The notes under the pieces: generated by a model
The model's input: the letters and a program-made list of their open reading frames with translations, nothing else
What the model was told of the DNA's origin: nothing
Database searches by the model: none
Position numbers and translations under genes: made by a program
Origin: JBEKHI01 sp050012355
GTDB lineage: Bacteria > Actinomycetota > Actinomycetes > Streptosporangiales > Streptosporangiaceae
DNA: 61,655 bases
NCBI GenBank assembly: GCA_050012355.1
Contig: JBEKHI010000020.1
Coordinates: 1 to 61,655, forward strand
Direction of reading: 5' to 3'
Shown: positions 33,874 through 43,650 of the stretch, in pieces
Layout: the number at the start of each line of letters is the position of its first letter
Position numbering within the stretch: position 1 is the first letter of the stretch

Positions 33874-36800
33874 ATGAGCCTGAAGAGCTACGTGTCGGCG
33901 TTGTGGCGCCCCCTCCGGCCGCGGCGCCTAGCGGCACCCGTCGTACTGGCCATGACGATCGCGCTCCTCGGCGGCTTCCAGGCCGCGACGGCGGCCACTC
34001 GAGCCGCTACGGCGGCCAGCACGCCGATCTGGTCCACCCAGCTCGACTTCGACAACAACGGCACCGCCTGGTCCGAGTCGTACTTCGCCGGGCTGGCAGC
34101 CGATGGCCTGACCACCGCCGAGCTCAACGTGCCGTGGGGCACGATCGAGCCCGAGGCCGGCACGTTCACCTTCACCGAGTTCGACCAGGAACTTGCCAAC
34201 GCCAGCGCCGCGGGCATCCAGCTCATCCCGATCTTCTGGCAGGCGGGCTGGGGCGGCAGCCCCGCCCCGTGGATCACCGACTTCGAGGAAAGCAGCAGCG
34301 GCGCGGAGAGCACGGCGCCCGCGTGGTGGGACCCGACCGAGCAGTCCGAGTACTTCACCTACGTCGAGGACACCATCCAGAACGCCGTCGACCAGGTCGG
34401 CGGCTACGGCGGCGCGATCCTGGACTACGGCTACCTGGACGCCCAGTGGGACCTCAACGGCGCCGGCGGCGGCTATGCGGCCGATGACATCAGCGAGTTC
34501 CAGAACACCTACCTGCCGCAGACCTACGGCACGATCGCCACGTTCAACTCGGACTATGGCACCTCGTACGGCGCGTTCAGCGACGTGCCCGCGGCCGCGT
34601 CCGGCCAGGCGCTGTTCGGCGTGTTCCAGGCGTTCCGGGCGTGGAGCGTGCAGCAGACCTACGGGCAGCTGACCGCCGACGTGCGCGCGATCACCGCCAG
34701 CACCCCGATGTACTACTACTACGGTGGCGGGTTCTCCAACGCGACGTCCTACGCCAACAACCCGGACACGTTCTTCCAGCTAGCGAAGCAGTACAACGTC
34801 ACCATCATCGACGACTCCGCTGGGTCCCAAGGCCTCACCCTGACGTTCGGCAGCCTGGCCCGCGCCTACGGCGTGAAGCTGGCACAGGAGTGGACCGCGC
34901 CGAGCGACAACAGTCAGCTGGCCGCGCAAGCGGTGCAGTGGATATCCAACTACTCGATGGGCCTGCCAGAAGGTGGCGGCGAGGACTTCTTCATCCACGA
35001 CGGCACCGAGAAGGACACCGTCGGCTTCCCCATCTACACGGGTGACCTGCCAGAGCTGAAGGGCCTGTCTGGCACCTATCCGACCCAGCCAGTGGCCGTC
35101 TATATCGACTTCTCCCAGGGCTATGGCAACACCAGCGGCGGCAGCCTGAACAATGTGCAGAACGAGATCGCGAACCTGTGGCTGAATTATCAATCCGGAT
35201 TCACGGTGGTAACCAGCCAGGAGGTGAACAACGGAGCGGTAAGCCTGTCGAAGTTCAAGGCGGTCCTGCCGCTGAACGGCGTCGACGCGAACCTGACTAA
35301 CTATCAGAACGCCGGTGGCACGCTGCTGACCGAACCCGAGCAGCTGACTCAGTACTCGACGGCCTACGCGACAATCGACGCCCCCGATGTGGGCAACCTC
35401 CAGATCGTGCCGGCCGTCGCGACCAGCGGCACCAGCGCCGCCCTTACGCTGGCGAATATCACCTCGGGCACCACCTATGACGCACCGGTCTCGGTCAGCC
35501 CGGCCGGTCTTGGCCTGGCTTCTGGCAGCTACTACCTGGTGAACACCGCGACCGGCGCCGCCGTCCCGCAGACCGTCCAGTCCAATGGCGTCATCTGTGC
35601 GACCGCTGATCTCAGTGCCGCGACGCTGGCGCAGTGGAACGTGGTCGCGGGCACGCCGCCGTCCGGCACGGCGTCCGCTAGCTGCCCGGTGACGGAAACC
35701 GGCGCCACCTCCGTGTCCGCCACCGCTGGCCAACCCGGCCAGGGGCTGAACTTCCTGGGTGTCGGCTCGACCAGTTCGGGTTCCGACGGCAACCTGACCC
35801 AGATCACCCAGGACGGCGAGACCGCTGACGAGACCTGGACTACCGCGCAGAGCGGCAGCGGCGACGCGAACGTCTACCTGCAACTCGACCCGATGTCCGC
35901 GGTCGAGGCCGCCTCCGACGTGACGGTACAGGTCACGTACTGGGCCACGTCGGGCCAGGGCTTCGTGGTGCAGTACGACACGCCCAGCAACGCGTATGAG
36001 AACGGTCCGGCCGTCAGCAGCCCGGGTACCGGGACGTGGACCACCGCCAGCGTCCAGCTGACCGGCGCCCAGTTCGAAGAAGCGCAGAACGACAGCGCCG
36101 ACCTGCGCCTCAACGTAACCGACGCGAGCGTGCCGTTGATCGTACAGAGCATCACGATGTCCGTCACCGGAAGCAGCAACGCGGAGGGGCCGTATGGCGG
36201 GACGCCGGCCGCGGTGCCGGGCACGGTTGAGGCGGCCAACTACGACACCGGCGGGCAGGGCGTGGCCTACAACGTAACGTCGGTGAACGGCACCGCCAAC
36301 AGCTACCGGTCGGACGGGGTGGACCTAGAGGTCTGCTCCGATACCGGCTGCGGGTATGACCTGGGCTGGACGGCGGCCGGGCAGTGGTTCAACTACACCG
36401 TCGACGTGGCGACGGCCGGCACCTACACGGTCAGCTTCCGGCTGGCCTCACCCGACGGGGTGACCGACGCGCTGCACATCGCCAACTCCGCGGGCACCAA
36501 CCTGTCCGGGGCGGTCAACGCGCCCGACACCGGTGGCTGGCAGGACTGGGCGACGGTGACCGCCAGCGTCACCTTGCCGGCCGGGGTGCAGACACTGACC
36601 GTTGACCAGGACAACGCCGGCTGGAACATCTACTACCTGGACTTCGCCGCCGGCACATCCTCCACCACCAACCTGGCGCTAGGCCAGCCGGTCACCGCCA
36701 GCAGCTACTACGAGAGCTATGCGCCGTCCAACGTGACCGACGGGAACACCAGCACCTACTGGGAGAGCGCCGACGGGGCCGGGTACCCGCAGACGATCAC

Positions 36801-37086
36801 GGTGGACCTGGGCTCGGTGCAGTCGATCGGGTCGATCACCCTCGACCTGCCGCCCGCCACCGACTGGACCACCAGGACCGAGACCCTGTCGGTGCTCGGC
36901 AGCACCAACGACTCCACGTTCACCCAGATCGTGGCCTCGGCCGGGTACACGTTCAACCCGGCCACCGGTAACACGGTCACGATCAGCCTGCCGTCCGGTA
37001 CCAGCGCCCAGTACGTGCAGCTGAGCTTCACCGGCAACACCGGCTGGGACGCCGCCCAGCTCTCCGAATTCCAGATCTACGGCTAG
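33874..37086 (+). CDS. Secreted GH42-like glycoside hydrolase with CBM6 and F5/8C (CBM32-like) modules
   Basis: A 1070-residue exported protein. Residues 1 to about 47 are an Arg-rich signal peptide. A TIM-barrel domain follows: LTTAELNVPWGTIEPEAGTF and the later ILDYGYLDAQWD and KLAQEWTAPSDN resemble GH42-like beta-galactosidases, with a trimerisation-like domain afterwards. Near residues 790-930 there is a CBM6-like module (GTVEAANYDTGGQGVAYN; LGWTAAGQWFNYTVDVA) and residues about 945-1070 form a discoidin/F5-8C-type module (NVTDGNTSTYWES). It probably attacks a plant polysaccharide. AAGGAGGA precedes ATG 33874. Its stop overlaps that of the convergent GH79-like gene. The GH family is tentative. 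Confidence 0.75.
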   Translation: MSLKSYVSALWRPLRPRRLAAPVVLAMTIALLGGFQAATAATRAATAASTPIWSTQLDFDNNGTAWSESYFAGLAADGLTTAELNVPWGTIEPEAGTFTFTEFDQELANASAAGIQLIPIFWQAGWGGSPAPWITDFEESSSGAESTAPAWWDPTEQSEYFTYVEDTIQNAVDQVGGYGGAILDYGYLDAQWDLNGAGGGYAADDISEFQNTYLPQTYGTIATFNSDYGTSYGAFSDVPAAASGQALFGVFQAFRAWSVQQTYGQLTADVRAITASTPMYYYYGGGFSNATSYANNPDTFFQLAKQYNVTIIDDSAGSQGLTLTFGSLARAYGVKLAQEWTAPSDNSQLAAQAVQWISNYSMGLPEGGGEDFFIHDGTEKDTVGFPIYTGDLPELKGLSGTYPTQPVAVYIDFSQGYGNTSGGSLNNVQNEIANLWLNYQSGFTVVTSQEVNNGAVSLSKFKAVLPLNGVDANLTNYQNAGGTLLTEPEQLTQYSTAYATIDAPDVGNLQIVPAVATSGTSAALTLANITSGTTYDAPVSVSPAGLGLASGSYYLVNTATGAAVPQTVQSNGVICATADLSAATLAQWNVVAGTPPSGTASASCPVTETGATSVSATAGQPGQGLNFLGVGSTSSGSDGNLTQITQDGETADETWTTAQSGSGDANVYLQLDPMSAVEAASDVTVQVTYWATSGQGFVVQYDTPSNAYENGPAVSSPGTGTWTTASVQLTGAQFEEAQNDSADLRLNVTDASVPLIVQSITMSVTGSSNAEGPYGGTPAAVPGTVEAANYDTGGQGVAYNVTSVNGTANSYRSDGVDLEVCSDTGCGYDLGWTAAGQWFNYTVDVATAGTYTVSFRLASPDGVTDALHIANSAGTNLSGAVNAPDTGGWQDWATVTASVTLPAGVQTLTVDQDNAGWNIYYLDFAAGTSSTTNLALGQPVTASSYYESYAPSNVTDGNTSTYWESADGAGYPQTITVDLGSVQSIGSITLDLPPATDWTTRTETLSVLGSTNDSTFTQIVASAGYTFNPATGNTVTISLPSGTSAQYVQLSFTGNTGWDAAQLSEFQIYG

Positions 37087-38927
37087 GGTTGCTGAGACCA
37101 GGATTCGGAGCCGCTGCCATTGCAGGTGTAGATGTCGACGCCGGCGTAGTCGGCGGTCGAGCCGCCCGCCACCTGGAGGCAGTCGCCGGACGGCCCGCCG
37201 ACGATCGCGCCGTCGGAGTCGAGCGTCCAGTTCTCGCTGGCGCTGCCGTTGCACGTGTAGATGTCCGCCGCCGCGCCCGCCGCGGTCGAGGCACCGGTCA
37301 CACTCAGGCAGTCGCCGGACAGCGCCCCGACCAGGGTGGTGCTCTCGGAAGCCGCCGAGCTGAACGTCAGGATCTCCGCGCTGCCGGCGGCCACCGTCAC
37401 GGTGACCGTGTCGCCGCCGACGTCGAAGCCGTCCGGGCTCGGGGCCGGCAGAGTGCCGTCGGCCTGGACGGTCTGCCCGCCGAGGGTGATGCCGCTGGTG
37501 GCGGTCAGGCCGCCGCTGGCGCTGAGGTTCACCTGACTCGCCCAGCCGTAAGAAGCGCCGAGATCCAGCTGCACGGTGGTCGATCCGGTGGTCGAGGGGT
37601 CGTCCACATCGTCGAGGACCACGGTCATCGTGCCGTTGGAATGCTGGACGGCGTAGGCCCGCACGTCCGCCCACACCGGATTGCTCAGGTTGAGGAACGC
37701 ACCGGTCCCCACGTCACGCACGGCGGCCAGACCGTAGTACTCGGGCTGCGCGGACAGGTCTCCCGCGGCGGCGTCCGCGGCGGTCGGCGCGCACAACGGC
37801 GTGTAGTACATGAACAGCGGCTGCGCGGTATCGCACTGCACGACCGTTCCGTGCATGTAGTCGCCAGCGACGCCCTCGCGCGCCGTGACCAGCTGGTCGT
37901 CGATCTCCCAGAGCGCGGAGGCGAACACGTTGCTCACGCCATCCTGGCCCTCGCAGACCACCGAATTACCCTCGTCGATCACCGCGGGCACCCCCAGCGG
38001 AGCGGCCGCCGCGACCGCCTCTTGTGCCTCGGAGTTCTCGTCGTCGCGGACCGTCGTGCCGAGCAGATCCGCGATCGTCGGACTGCCGCCGCAGGTGCTG
38101 CCCGTCAGCGGGTAGTAGTGGCTTGTCAGCTCGTCGATCTGGGGTGCCGGCAGCGCTTCCTGGGCGCTGACGAACGCCTGCTGGAAGCTGTCGTCCGGCG
38201 CTCCGGCCGCGTCGGTACCCTCGATCGGCACACCCGGCGCTGCCTGCTCAATGGCCGAGACGTACGCTGCGAAATCGGTCAGGTACTGAGACGGGTCGCT
38301 CTCGTACTGGGAGTAGAGGTCCGGTTCGTTGCCGATCTCGATGGCCTGCAAGGAGGAGCCCAGCGCCGCCTGCGCGTACTGCGCCTCGTTGGCGGCCCGG
38401 GCCGGGTCGTACTCCTTGAGGTTGACGCCCAGGATCACCTTCCAGCCGCTGGCCTGGGCTAGTCCGGCCAGCGCCGTCAGGTCCGCCGGGGTGATCGTGG
38501 CGATCGACCAGGACGGCGCCGTCTCGCCGGTGGAGGTCCAGAACGTCTCGTCCACCGTGTTGCCGCCGATGCGCATCACCGACGAGGGGCTGATCGTGTC
38601 GAGATAGGACGCCAGGTCGCCGCCTGTGAATCCGGGTAGCGCCAGGTCGGAGGCCTCGAAGGACAGACCGGCCGAGGCCTCGGTCAGCGAGGTGCCGGTG
38701 GTCGTCGGGCTGATGGTGATGACCGACGTCGCCGCCGCCGCCGCCGCGGCGGCGTCGGAGGACGGCACGGCGGCGGCGAGTCCGGCCACCAGGGCCAGGA
38801 CGGCGGCGGCCAGCAGCGCGACCGGACGGCCGCGCCCGCGACGGACATCGCGAGCCCGCGGGTAGGGGCTGGCCAGGTAGCGGGCCTGGCGGACGTGGAG
38901 CCTGATGCGCTGTCGCGGACCGGTCAT
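37083..38927 (-). CDS. Secreted GH79-like glycoside hydrolase with C-terminal ricin-type lectin repeats
   Basis: A 614-residue exported protein: signal peptide (about 1-60, with VALLAAAVLALVAGLAAAV core), then a TIM barrel with VMRIGGNTVDETFW (118-130), acid/base E201 in IEIGNEPD and nucleophile E319 in PAVIDEGNS, which fits GH79 (beta-glucuronidase/heparanase group). A beta domain follows, and the last 80 residues hold two ricin-B-like repeats (GDCLSVTG, GDCLQVAGG), fewer than the usual three. Glucuronic acid on arabinogalactan or similar plant glycans is a likely target. It converges on the GH42-like gene, the two stops sharing CTAG. Confidence 0.82.
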   Translation of the reverse strand: MTGPRQRIRLHVRQARYLASPYPRARDVRRGRGRPVALLAAAVLALVAGLAAAVPSSDAAAAAAAATSVITISPTTTGTSLTEASAGLSFEASDLALPGFTGGDLASYLDTISPSSVMRIGGNTVDETFWTSTGETAPSWSIATITPADLTALAGLAQASGWKVILGVNLKEYDPARAANEAQYAQAALGSSLQAIEIGNEPDLYSQYESDPSQYLTDFAAYVSAIEQAAPGVPIEGTDAAGAPDDSFQQAFVSAQEALPAPQIDELTSHYYPLTGSTCGGSPTIADLLGTTVRDDENSEAQEAVAAAAPLGVPAVIDEGNSVVCEGQDGVSNVFASALWEIDDQLVTAREGVAGDYMHGTVVQCDTAQPLFMYYTPLCAPTAADAAAGDLSAQPEYYGLAAVRDVGTGAFLNLSNPVWADVRAYAVQHSNGTMTVVLDDVDDPSTTGSTTVQLDLGASYGWASQVNLSASGGLTATSGITLGGQTVQADGTLPAPSPDGFDVGGDTVTVTVAAGSAEILTFSSAASESTTLVGALSGDCLSVTGASTAAGAAADIYTCNGSASENWTLDSDGAIVGGPSGDCLQVAGGSTADYAGVDIYTCNGSGSESWSQQP

Positions 38928-38952
38928 CTCCGCACCTCTGCCGTTAATAAAA

Positions 38953-38965
38953 AGGAAACTTTCCT
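38953..38965. promoter_or_regulatory. AGGAAACTTTCCT palindrome upstream of the GH79-like gene
   Basis: Perfect 6-bp arms around a single C, 25 bases upstream of the GH79-like start, in the divergent spacer. The 10-mer AGGAAACTTT recurs at 33804-33813 before the GH42-like gene. GAAA-N-TTTC boxes resemble motifs reported before streptomycete xylanase genes, but the responsible regulator is not in this window with certainty. Confidence 0.55.
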
Positions 38966-39106
38966 ACTTTTAAGCCAACGGTAAGCAGCGGGTCCGGCAA
39001 CATTGCCCCATCATCTCGGCTACACCGTCCGGCGGACCCCGGCAAAACTGAAACAAGTTCTACTAAAGGGATTGCGCGCGTTGTTACCCGGAAGTAGCGT
39101 CACTAT

Positions 39107-39118
39107 TTACTTGCGAGT
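39107..39118. promoter_or_regulatory. TTACTTGCGAGT box upstream of the small secreted protein gene
   Basis: Identical over 12 bases to 33765-33776. Here it forms TTACT-TGCG-AGTAA symmetry (to 39120), 20 bases before the start at 39139. Two exact copies before two secreted-protein genes suggest a shared regulator. Confidence 0.5.
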
Positions 39119-39138
39119 AACAACGGAAGGAGAACGCG

Positions 39139-39750
39139 ATGCTTCGAAGACGACTGGCGGCTCTGACCATAGGTGGTTGCCTGCTCGCGGGCGCCGTCGC
39201 GGGAACCGCTTCCAGCGCATCCGCTGACACGGTTATCAACGCGCACTACACGTTCACGGGCTCCACCTACATCAAGAAGCTCAACACGACGGTCGCCATC
39301 GGATCCGGCACCCTCGCCGCGACCGTTGACCTGACCACCGGGACGTCGACGTCCACGCTTACCGTCCCGCCGTCGACGATCTCAATGAAGGAGTTCGGCT
39401 TCATCCCCGTCACGGTCACCACGCAAATGGTGCAGAACGGCCCGGCCACGGGGACCGCCAACCTCACCACCAACACCATCAGCAGCACGTCGAGTGTGAG
39501 CCTGGAGATCACCAGTATCTCGGTCGCCGGCGTGAACATCCCGGTCGGCAGCAGTTGCGCGACCAGTCCGTTCGACGTCACCATCAGTTCCGATCCCGGC
39601 TTCACGATTGGCGGCGGCGGACCGATCTCCGGTAGCTTCACGATCTCGGACTTCCACCATTGCGGGATCACCACCCCGATCCTCAACCTGCTCATACCCG
39701 GGCCGGGTAACACCCTCGACCTGACCCTGGGCCCGCTCGTCATCGGCTGA
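39139..39750 (+). CDS. Small secreted beta-rich protein of unknown function
   Basis: A 203-residue protein: a clean signal peptide (MLRRRLAALTIGGCLLAGAV then ASADT, cleavage near 29) followed by a Thr/Ser/Gly-rich, beta-strand-like chain with two Cys (near 143 and 175) that could pair. I do not recognise the family. AAGGAG precedes the ATG by about 7 bases. It shares a promoter box with the GH42-like gene and is divergent from the GH79-like gene, so it may be part of the same response to plant polymers, for example as a surface or binding protein. Confidence 0.8.
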   Translation: MLRRRLAALTIGGCLLAGAVAGTASSASADTVINAHYTFTGSTYIKKLNTTVAIGSGTLAATVDLTTGTSTSTLTVPPSTISMKEFGFIPVTVTTQMVQNGPATGTANLTTNTISSTSSVSLEITSISVAGVNIPVGSSCATSPFDVTISSDPGFTIGGGGPISGSFTISDFHHCGITTPILNLLIPGPGNTLDLTLGPLVIG

Positions 39751-39754
39751 CCCT

Positions 39755-39805
39755 CCGCGTCTTCTCCCCGGCCGTTCACAGGGGTGCGCCGGGGGGAAGA
39801 CGCGG
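39755..39805. terminator. Bidirectional hairpin terminator between convergent genes
   Basis: 39755-39772 pairs with 39788-39805 over 18 positions with one G-U pair, around a 15-base loop. The loop contains the stop codon of the minus-strand metalloprotease, so the right arm is coding. It would end transcripts from both sides. Confidence 0.75.
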
Positions 39806-42031
39806 CAGCGCGCCCAGCCGGACCGTCGCCGGATCGGCGAGATAACCGGTGATCAGGGCGTCCGCTTCCGTCCGGTCGGAAGAGTCACCGGCGCCGGGGA
39901 CATCCAGCTCGGCGGCCAGGACCCGCAGCGAGTGCCGGACCTCGGCCCGTACCTGCGGGTGCAAGACGTCGCCTTCCAGGGATTCCAGCAGGTAGCGCAG
40001 CAGCACCCAGTTCGCGGCCCGCTGCACGGCCTCCCCGCCTGCCAACTCTGCGGGCACCGCATCCGGTCGCCGCCAGGTCGTCGCCAGCAAGGCGTCCACA
40101 ATCTCCGGTACGCCGGGGGCGCTCTGGTCGCGGGCATGCTGCCAGGCGGCCCGGTTCAGCCGGGTGGGCTCGAGGACCTGGCTGGTGACCAGCGCCGCCC
40201 CGGCCTCGGCGGCCGAGAGCGGGTCGAAGACGCGGCCGCTGCCGGTGTCCAGGTACTCCCGGCTCCGCTGGTACCGGATGGCGGGCGGAGTGACCGTGTC
40301 CAGCACCGCGGCCGGCAGCGCCAGTTGCTCGGCGCGGAGCAGTTCGCTCAGCCTGCCAAGGGCGGCCCGCTGCTGCGCGCCTGCCACCGGCCGGACGCCC
40401 AGGTTCCCGTCGCCGACCTGTCCGTAGCCATACCGGACGCCGCCGATCAGCCGGGCGACGGCCGCCACCTGGTGACGGTGCAGCAAGTACAGCAGCGCGG
40501 CGCGCTCCTCGAGTTCGCCTGCCTGCCGTCCGGGCGGCAGGACGGCGGGGGAGAAGCGGCCGAGCGCCGCGGCCCGCACTCGCAGGATCTCGTCCAAGCC
40601 GGCCAGCGCCCCGCCGGGGACGGTCCACGGGACCCCGTCTGGGTGGCCGGCGTCGAGCGCGTGCCCGTCCTCGTCGGTCACATAGAGCAGGCCGGCGTCG
40701 GCGGCCTGGCGGCGAAGCTGCGCCAGCTGGGAATCCTCGTCGCCCGCCGGGAACTGGCGGTAGGCGTGCTCGACCAGGAACAGGTCCCACGGGCCGAGAC
40801 CCTGGCTATAGGCGCCGGAGACGTCGATCGCGCCGCCGGCGTCGAGGCTGAGCCGCGGGTGCGGGTAATCCATCACCGACGGCTTGGCGTGCAGAGTGCT
40901 CGCGTAGTTGTGCATGAAGCCGAGCGCGTGGCCGAACTCGTGGGCGGCCAGGTGACGCATGCGGCTCAGCACGAGTTCTTCCACCGCCGCCCGCCGGGCC
41001 TCCTCGTCGGGCTGCCCGTACGGCGCCAGCAGTGCCTCGGCGAGGGCCGTGACCTGCTCGACCCGTTGTGAGCCGAGCAGCACCCGGCCGGTGATGATCT
41101 CACCGGTGCGGGGATCGGTCAGCCCGGCGCCCCGCGACCAGCCGCGCCCGGCCCGGTGCACCCACCACACGACGTTGACTCCCGGGTCGTGCCGGTCAAC
41201 GCCAGCCGGCAGCACTTCGACTCGGTACGCGTCGGGCAGCCCGATCCGGGCGAAGCCCTCGCGCCACCAGTTCCCGCCCTCGACGACGGCGCCGCGTACC
41301 GGTTCTGGTATGGCCGGATCCACGTAGAAGACGATGGGCTCGCGCCGGAACCGCGGCTGGAACCGGACGTCGACCGCGGATCGGCCATGGTCGGCGTGCC
41401 CGATGCCGTAACCGCCTGACCCGGGGTGGTAACGGCGGGCGGGCATCGGCGGGTCGGGCAGCGGAACAAGGTACAGGTACTGGACGAAGGTGAGCGCCCC
41501 GGGCTCCGGGGCGACCGTCCGCACCGCTTCGCCCTGCCCGGCGCCGGCGAAGGTGAGCGTTGCGGCCAGCCACGCGCCGTTATGGCCGGCTGAGCTTTGT
41601 GTCAGCAGCGGGAAGCTGCGCGCGGGATCGAGGGCGTAGTCTCCCTGGCCGCCGGCCCGCAGCGCTTCGGCGATCCCGTGGTGATCCGCCACGACCAGGC
41701 CGGTGGCGTCCACGACCGCTCCGCCGTCGGCGGGCGCGCTCCACAGCACCGAGCGGACGAACGACTCGTCGCCCGCTCGCACCGCGTCGTCGTCGCCGGT
41801 GGCCAGGAAATGCTTGTTCAGCTCGATGAGCACGACCCGGCCGGCGACCCGGCGGAACTCAGCGACCCGTACCTTGCCCGGCGACCCCCGGTCGAGGCGC
41901 AGGCCACTGGAGCCCAGACCGGAGGCCAGCGAGGCGCGCAGCAGGAAAGGCGCGCCGAACCGGCGGATGCTGAGGCGGACGTTCCCGTCGTCGGGGCCGG
42001 AACCGATGGTGAGCAGCTCTTCGGATGCCAT
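39776..42031 (-). CDS. Zinc-dependent metalloprotease (HExxHxxGxxH, DUF5117/DUF4953-like)
   Basis: A 751-residue protease. The zinc site HEFGHALGFMHN begins near residue 362, and SVMDYP, about 18 residues later, gives the Met-turn of metzincins. The flanking sequence (VYVDPAIPEPVRGAVVEGG; YSQGLGPWDLFLVEHAY) fits the DUF5117/DUF4953 type of zinc metalloprotease. Unlike most relatives it has no signal peptide: the N-terminus is MASEELLTIGSGPDDGNVRL. It starts 11 bases after the fused ATPase gene of a peptide-type importer, so it may degrade peptides after uptake. Confidence 0.85.
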   Translation of the reverse strand: MASEELLTIGSGPDDGNVRLSIRRFGAPFLLRASLASGLGSSGLRLDRGSPGKVRVAEFRRVAGRVVLIELNKHFLATGDDDAVRAGDESFVRSVLWSAPADGGAVVDATGLVVADHHGIAEALRAGGQGDYALDPARSFPLLTQSSAGHNGAWLAATLTFAGAGQGEAVRTVAPEPGALTFVQYLYLVPLPDPPMPARRYHPGSGGYGIGHADHGRSAVDVRFQPRFRREPIVFYVDPAIPEPVRGAVVEGGNWWREGFARIGLPDAYRVEVLPAGVDRHDPGVNVVWWVHRAGRGWSRGAGLTDPRTGEIITGRVLLGSQRVEQVTALAEALLAPYGQPDEEARRAAVEELVLSRMRHLAAHEFGHALGFMHNYASTLHAKPSVMDYPHPRLSLDAGGAIDVSGAYSQGLGPWDLFLVEHAYRQFPAGDEDSQLAQLRRQAADAGLLYVTDEDGHALDAGHPDGVPWTVPGGALAGLDEILRVRAAALGRFSPAVLPPGRQAGELEERAALLYLLHRHQVAAVARLIGGVRYGYGQVGDGNLGVRPVAGAQQRAALGRLSELLRAEQLALPAAVLDTVTPPAIRYQRSREYLDTGSGRVFDPLSAAEAGAALVTSQVLEPTRLNRAAWQHARDQSAPGVPEIVDALLATTWRRPDAVPAELAGGEAVQRAANWVLLRYLLESLEGDVLHPQVRAEVRHSLRVLAAELDVPGAGDSSDRTEADALITGYLADPATVRLGALPRLPPGAPL

Positions 42032-42042
42032 GGTGTGGGGAC

Positions 42043-43650
42043 CTATCTGACGGTATCGCCGGGGACGGCGGCGAGCAGTTGCCGGGTGTAGGCGTGGGCC
42101 GGGGCCGCGAAGACGGTCTCCGTCGGTCCGGTCTCGACGATCTGCCCCTTGCGCATGACCGCGATGCGGTCGGAGATGGCCTTGACGACGGCCAGGTCAT
42201 GGGAGATGAACAGGTAGCTCAGCCCGAGTTCGCGCTGAAGCTCCGCCAGCAGGTCGAGGATCTGGGCCTGGACGGTCGCGTCCAGGGCGGACACCGGCTC
42301 GTCGCAGACGATGAGGTCGGGTCGCAACGCCAGCGCCCGGGCGATGGCCACGCGCTGCCGCTGGCCGCCCGACAGCTCATGCGGCCGGCGACCGCCGTAG
42401 CTGGCCGGCAGCCCGACCGCGTTGAGAAGCTCGGCCGCGCGGGCGCGGCGCTCCGCCCGGCTGCCGACGCCGAACGCGCGCAGCGGCTCCGCGATGATGG
42501 CGTTGAGGCTGAACTGCGGGCTCAGTGAGCTGTAGGGGTTCTGGTACACCATCTGGAAGCGTTCCCGCAGCTTGCGCAGCCGCCCGGCCGCGAGCGCGGT
42601 GACCTCGGTGCCGTCGAAGGTGATCTCGCCGTCGGTCGGCCGTTCCAGGCACATGATCATGCGGGCCGTGGTGGTCTTGCCGGAACCCGACTCGCCGACC
42701 AGGCTCAGCGTCTCACCCCGCCCGATGGAGAAGCTGACGTCATCGACGGCGCGGAACCGGAACCGCGCCCCGTCGGCCCGGCGGGCGGCGAACTCCTTCA
42801 CCAGGTGACTGGCCACGACTAGGTCGCCGTCGTCAATCTCAGCGACGGTCGGCTCGCTCGTCACGCGGACCGGACGCTGGCTCGGCATGCTCGCTACCAG
42901 CTGGCGGGTGTAGGCATGGGCGGGGGACCGCAGGACCTGGTCCGGCGTGCCCTGTTCCACGATCTGCCCGGCCGACATCACGGCGATGTACTGAGCCCGC
43001 TCGGCGGCCACGCTCAGGTCATGGGTGACGAGCACCACCGTCGTGCCCAGCTCAGACCGCAGCCTGTCCAGGTGGTCGAGCACCTGGCGCTGGATGGTGA
43101 CGTCGAGCGCGCTGGTCGGCTCGTCGGCCAGGATCAGCCGGGGACGGCACGCCCAGGCCATGCCGATCAGGACCCGCTGGCGCATGCCGCCGGACAGCTC
43201 ATGCGGATACTGCCGGGCGCGGCGGCTCGGATCATCCATCCCGGCCTCGGCCAGCACCTCGATGGCCCGTGCCCGCGCCTCGCGGCGGGTGGCGAGCCCG
43301 TGGATGATCAGGGTCTCGGCAACCTGCCGGCCGACCCGCAGCGTGGGGTCGAGGGACAGGGTGGGATCCTGCGGGACCAGGCCGATGGACCGTCCCCGCA
43401 GCTGCCGCATGGCCGGTTCGCCGAGCCCGGTGATGACCGCGCCGTCGAAGCTGATCGTGCCGCTGACCCGCGCGGCCGGCGGCAGCAGGCCCAGCACCGC
43501 CAGTACCGTCGTGCTCTTTCCCGATCCTGATTCCCCCACCACCGCGAGCAGCTGCCCGGCGGGGACATCGAGGCTGACATCGCGCACGGCGGGCGGCGCG
43601 CCGCTGCCGTAGGAGACCGACAGATCCCGGAGCGAAAGAAGCGGCGTCAA
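42043..43650 (-). CDS. ABC importer dual ATPase (DppD-DppF fusion)
   Basis: A 535-residue protein with two full ABC ATPase domains. The first has GESGSGKST near residue 35, LSGGMRQRVLIGMAWA and LILADEPTSALD; the second has GESGSGKTT near 300, LSGGQRQRVAIARAL and LIVCDEPVSALD. The start is TTG 43650, which forms TTGA with the permease stop and has GGAGG 6 bases upstream; a longer frame upstream is the permease gene read out of phase. It powers the second Opp/Dpp-type importer. Confidence 0.92.
   Translation of the reverse strand: MTPLLSLRDLSVSYGSGAPPAVRDVSLDVPAGQLLAVVGESGSGKSTTVLAVLGLLPPAARVSGTISFDGAVITGLGEPAMRQLRGRSIGLVPQDPTLSLDPTLRVGRQVAETLIIHGLATRREARARAIEVLAEAGMDDPSRRARQYPHELSGGMRQRVLIGMAWACRPRLILADEPTSALDVTIQRQVLDHLDRLRSELGTTVVLVTHDLSVAAERAQYIAVMSAGQIVEQGTPDQVLRSPAHAYTRQLVASMPSQRPVRVTSEPTVAEIDDGDLVVASHLVKEFAARRADGARFRFRAVDDVSFSIGRGETLSLVGESGSGKTTTARMIMCLERPTDGEITFDGTEVTALAAGRLRKLRERFQMVYQNPYSSLSPQFSLNAIIAEPLRAFGVGSRAERRARAAELLNAVGLPASYGGRRPHELSGGQRQRVAIARALALRPDLIVCDEPVSALDATVQAQILDLLAELQRELGLSYLFISHDLAVVKAISDRIAVMRKGQIVETGPTETVFAAPAHAYTRQLLAAVPGDTVR

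Noticed and set aside
37089..38462. 457-codon plus-strand frame
   Set aside because: Antisense to the GH79-like gene, whose signal peptide and catalytic residues are clear.
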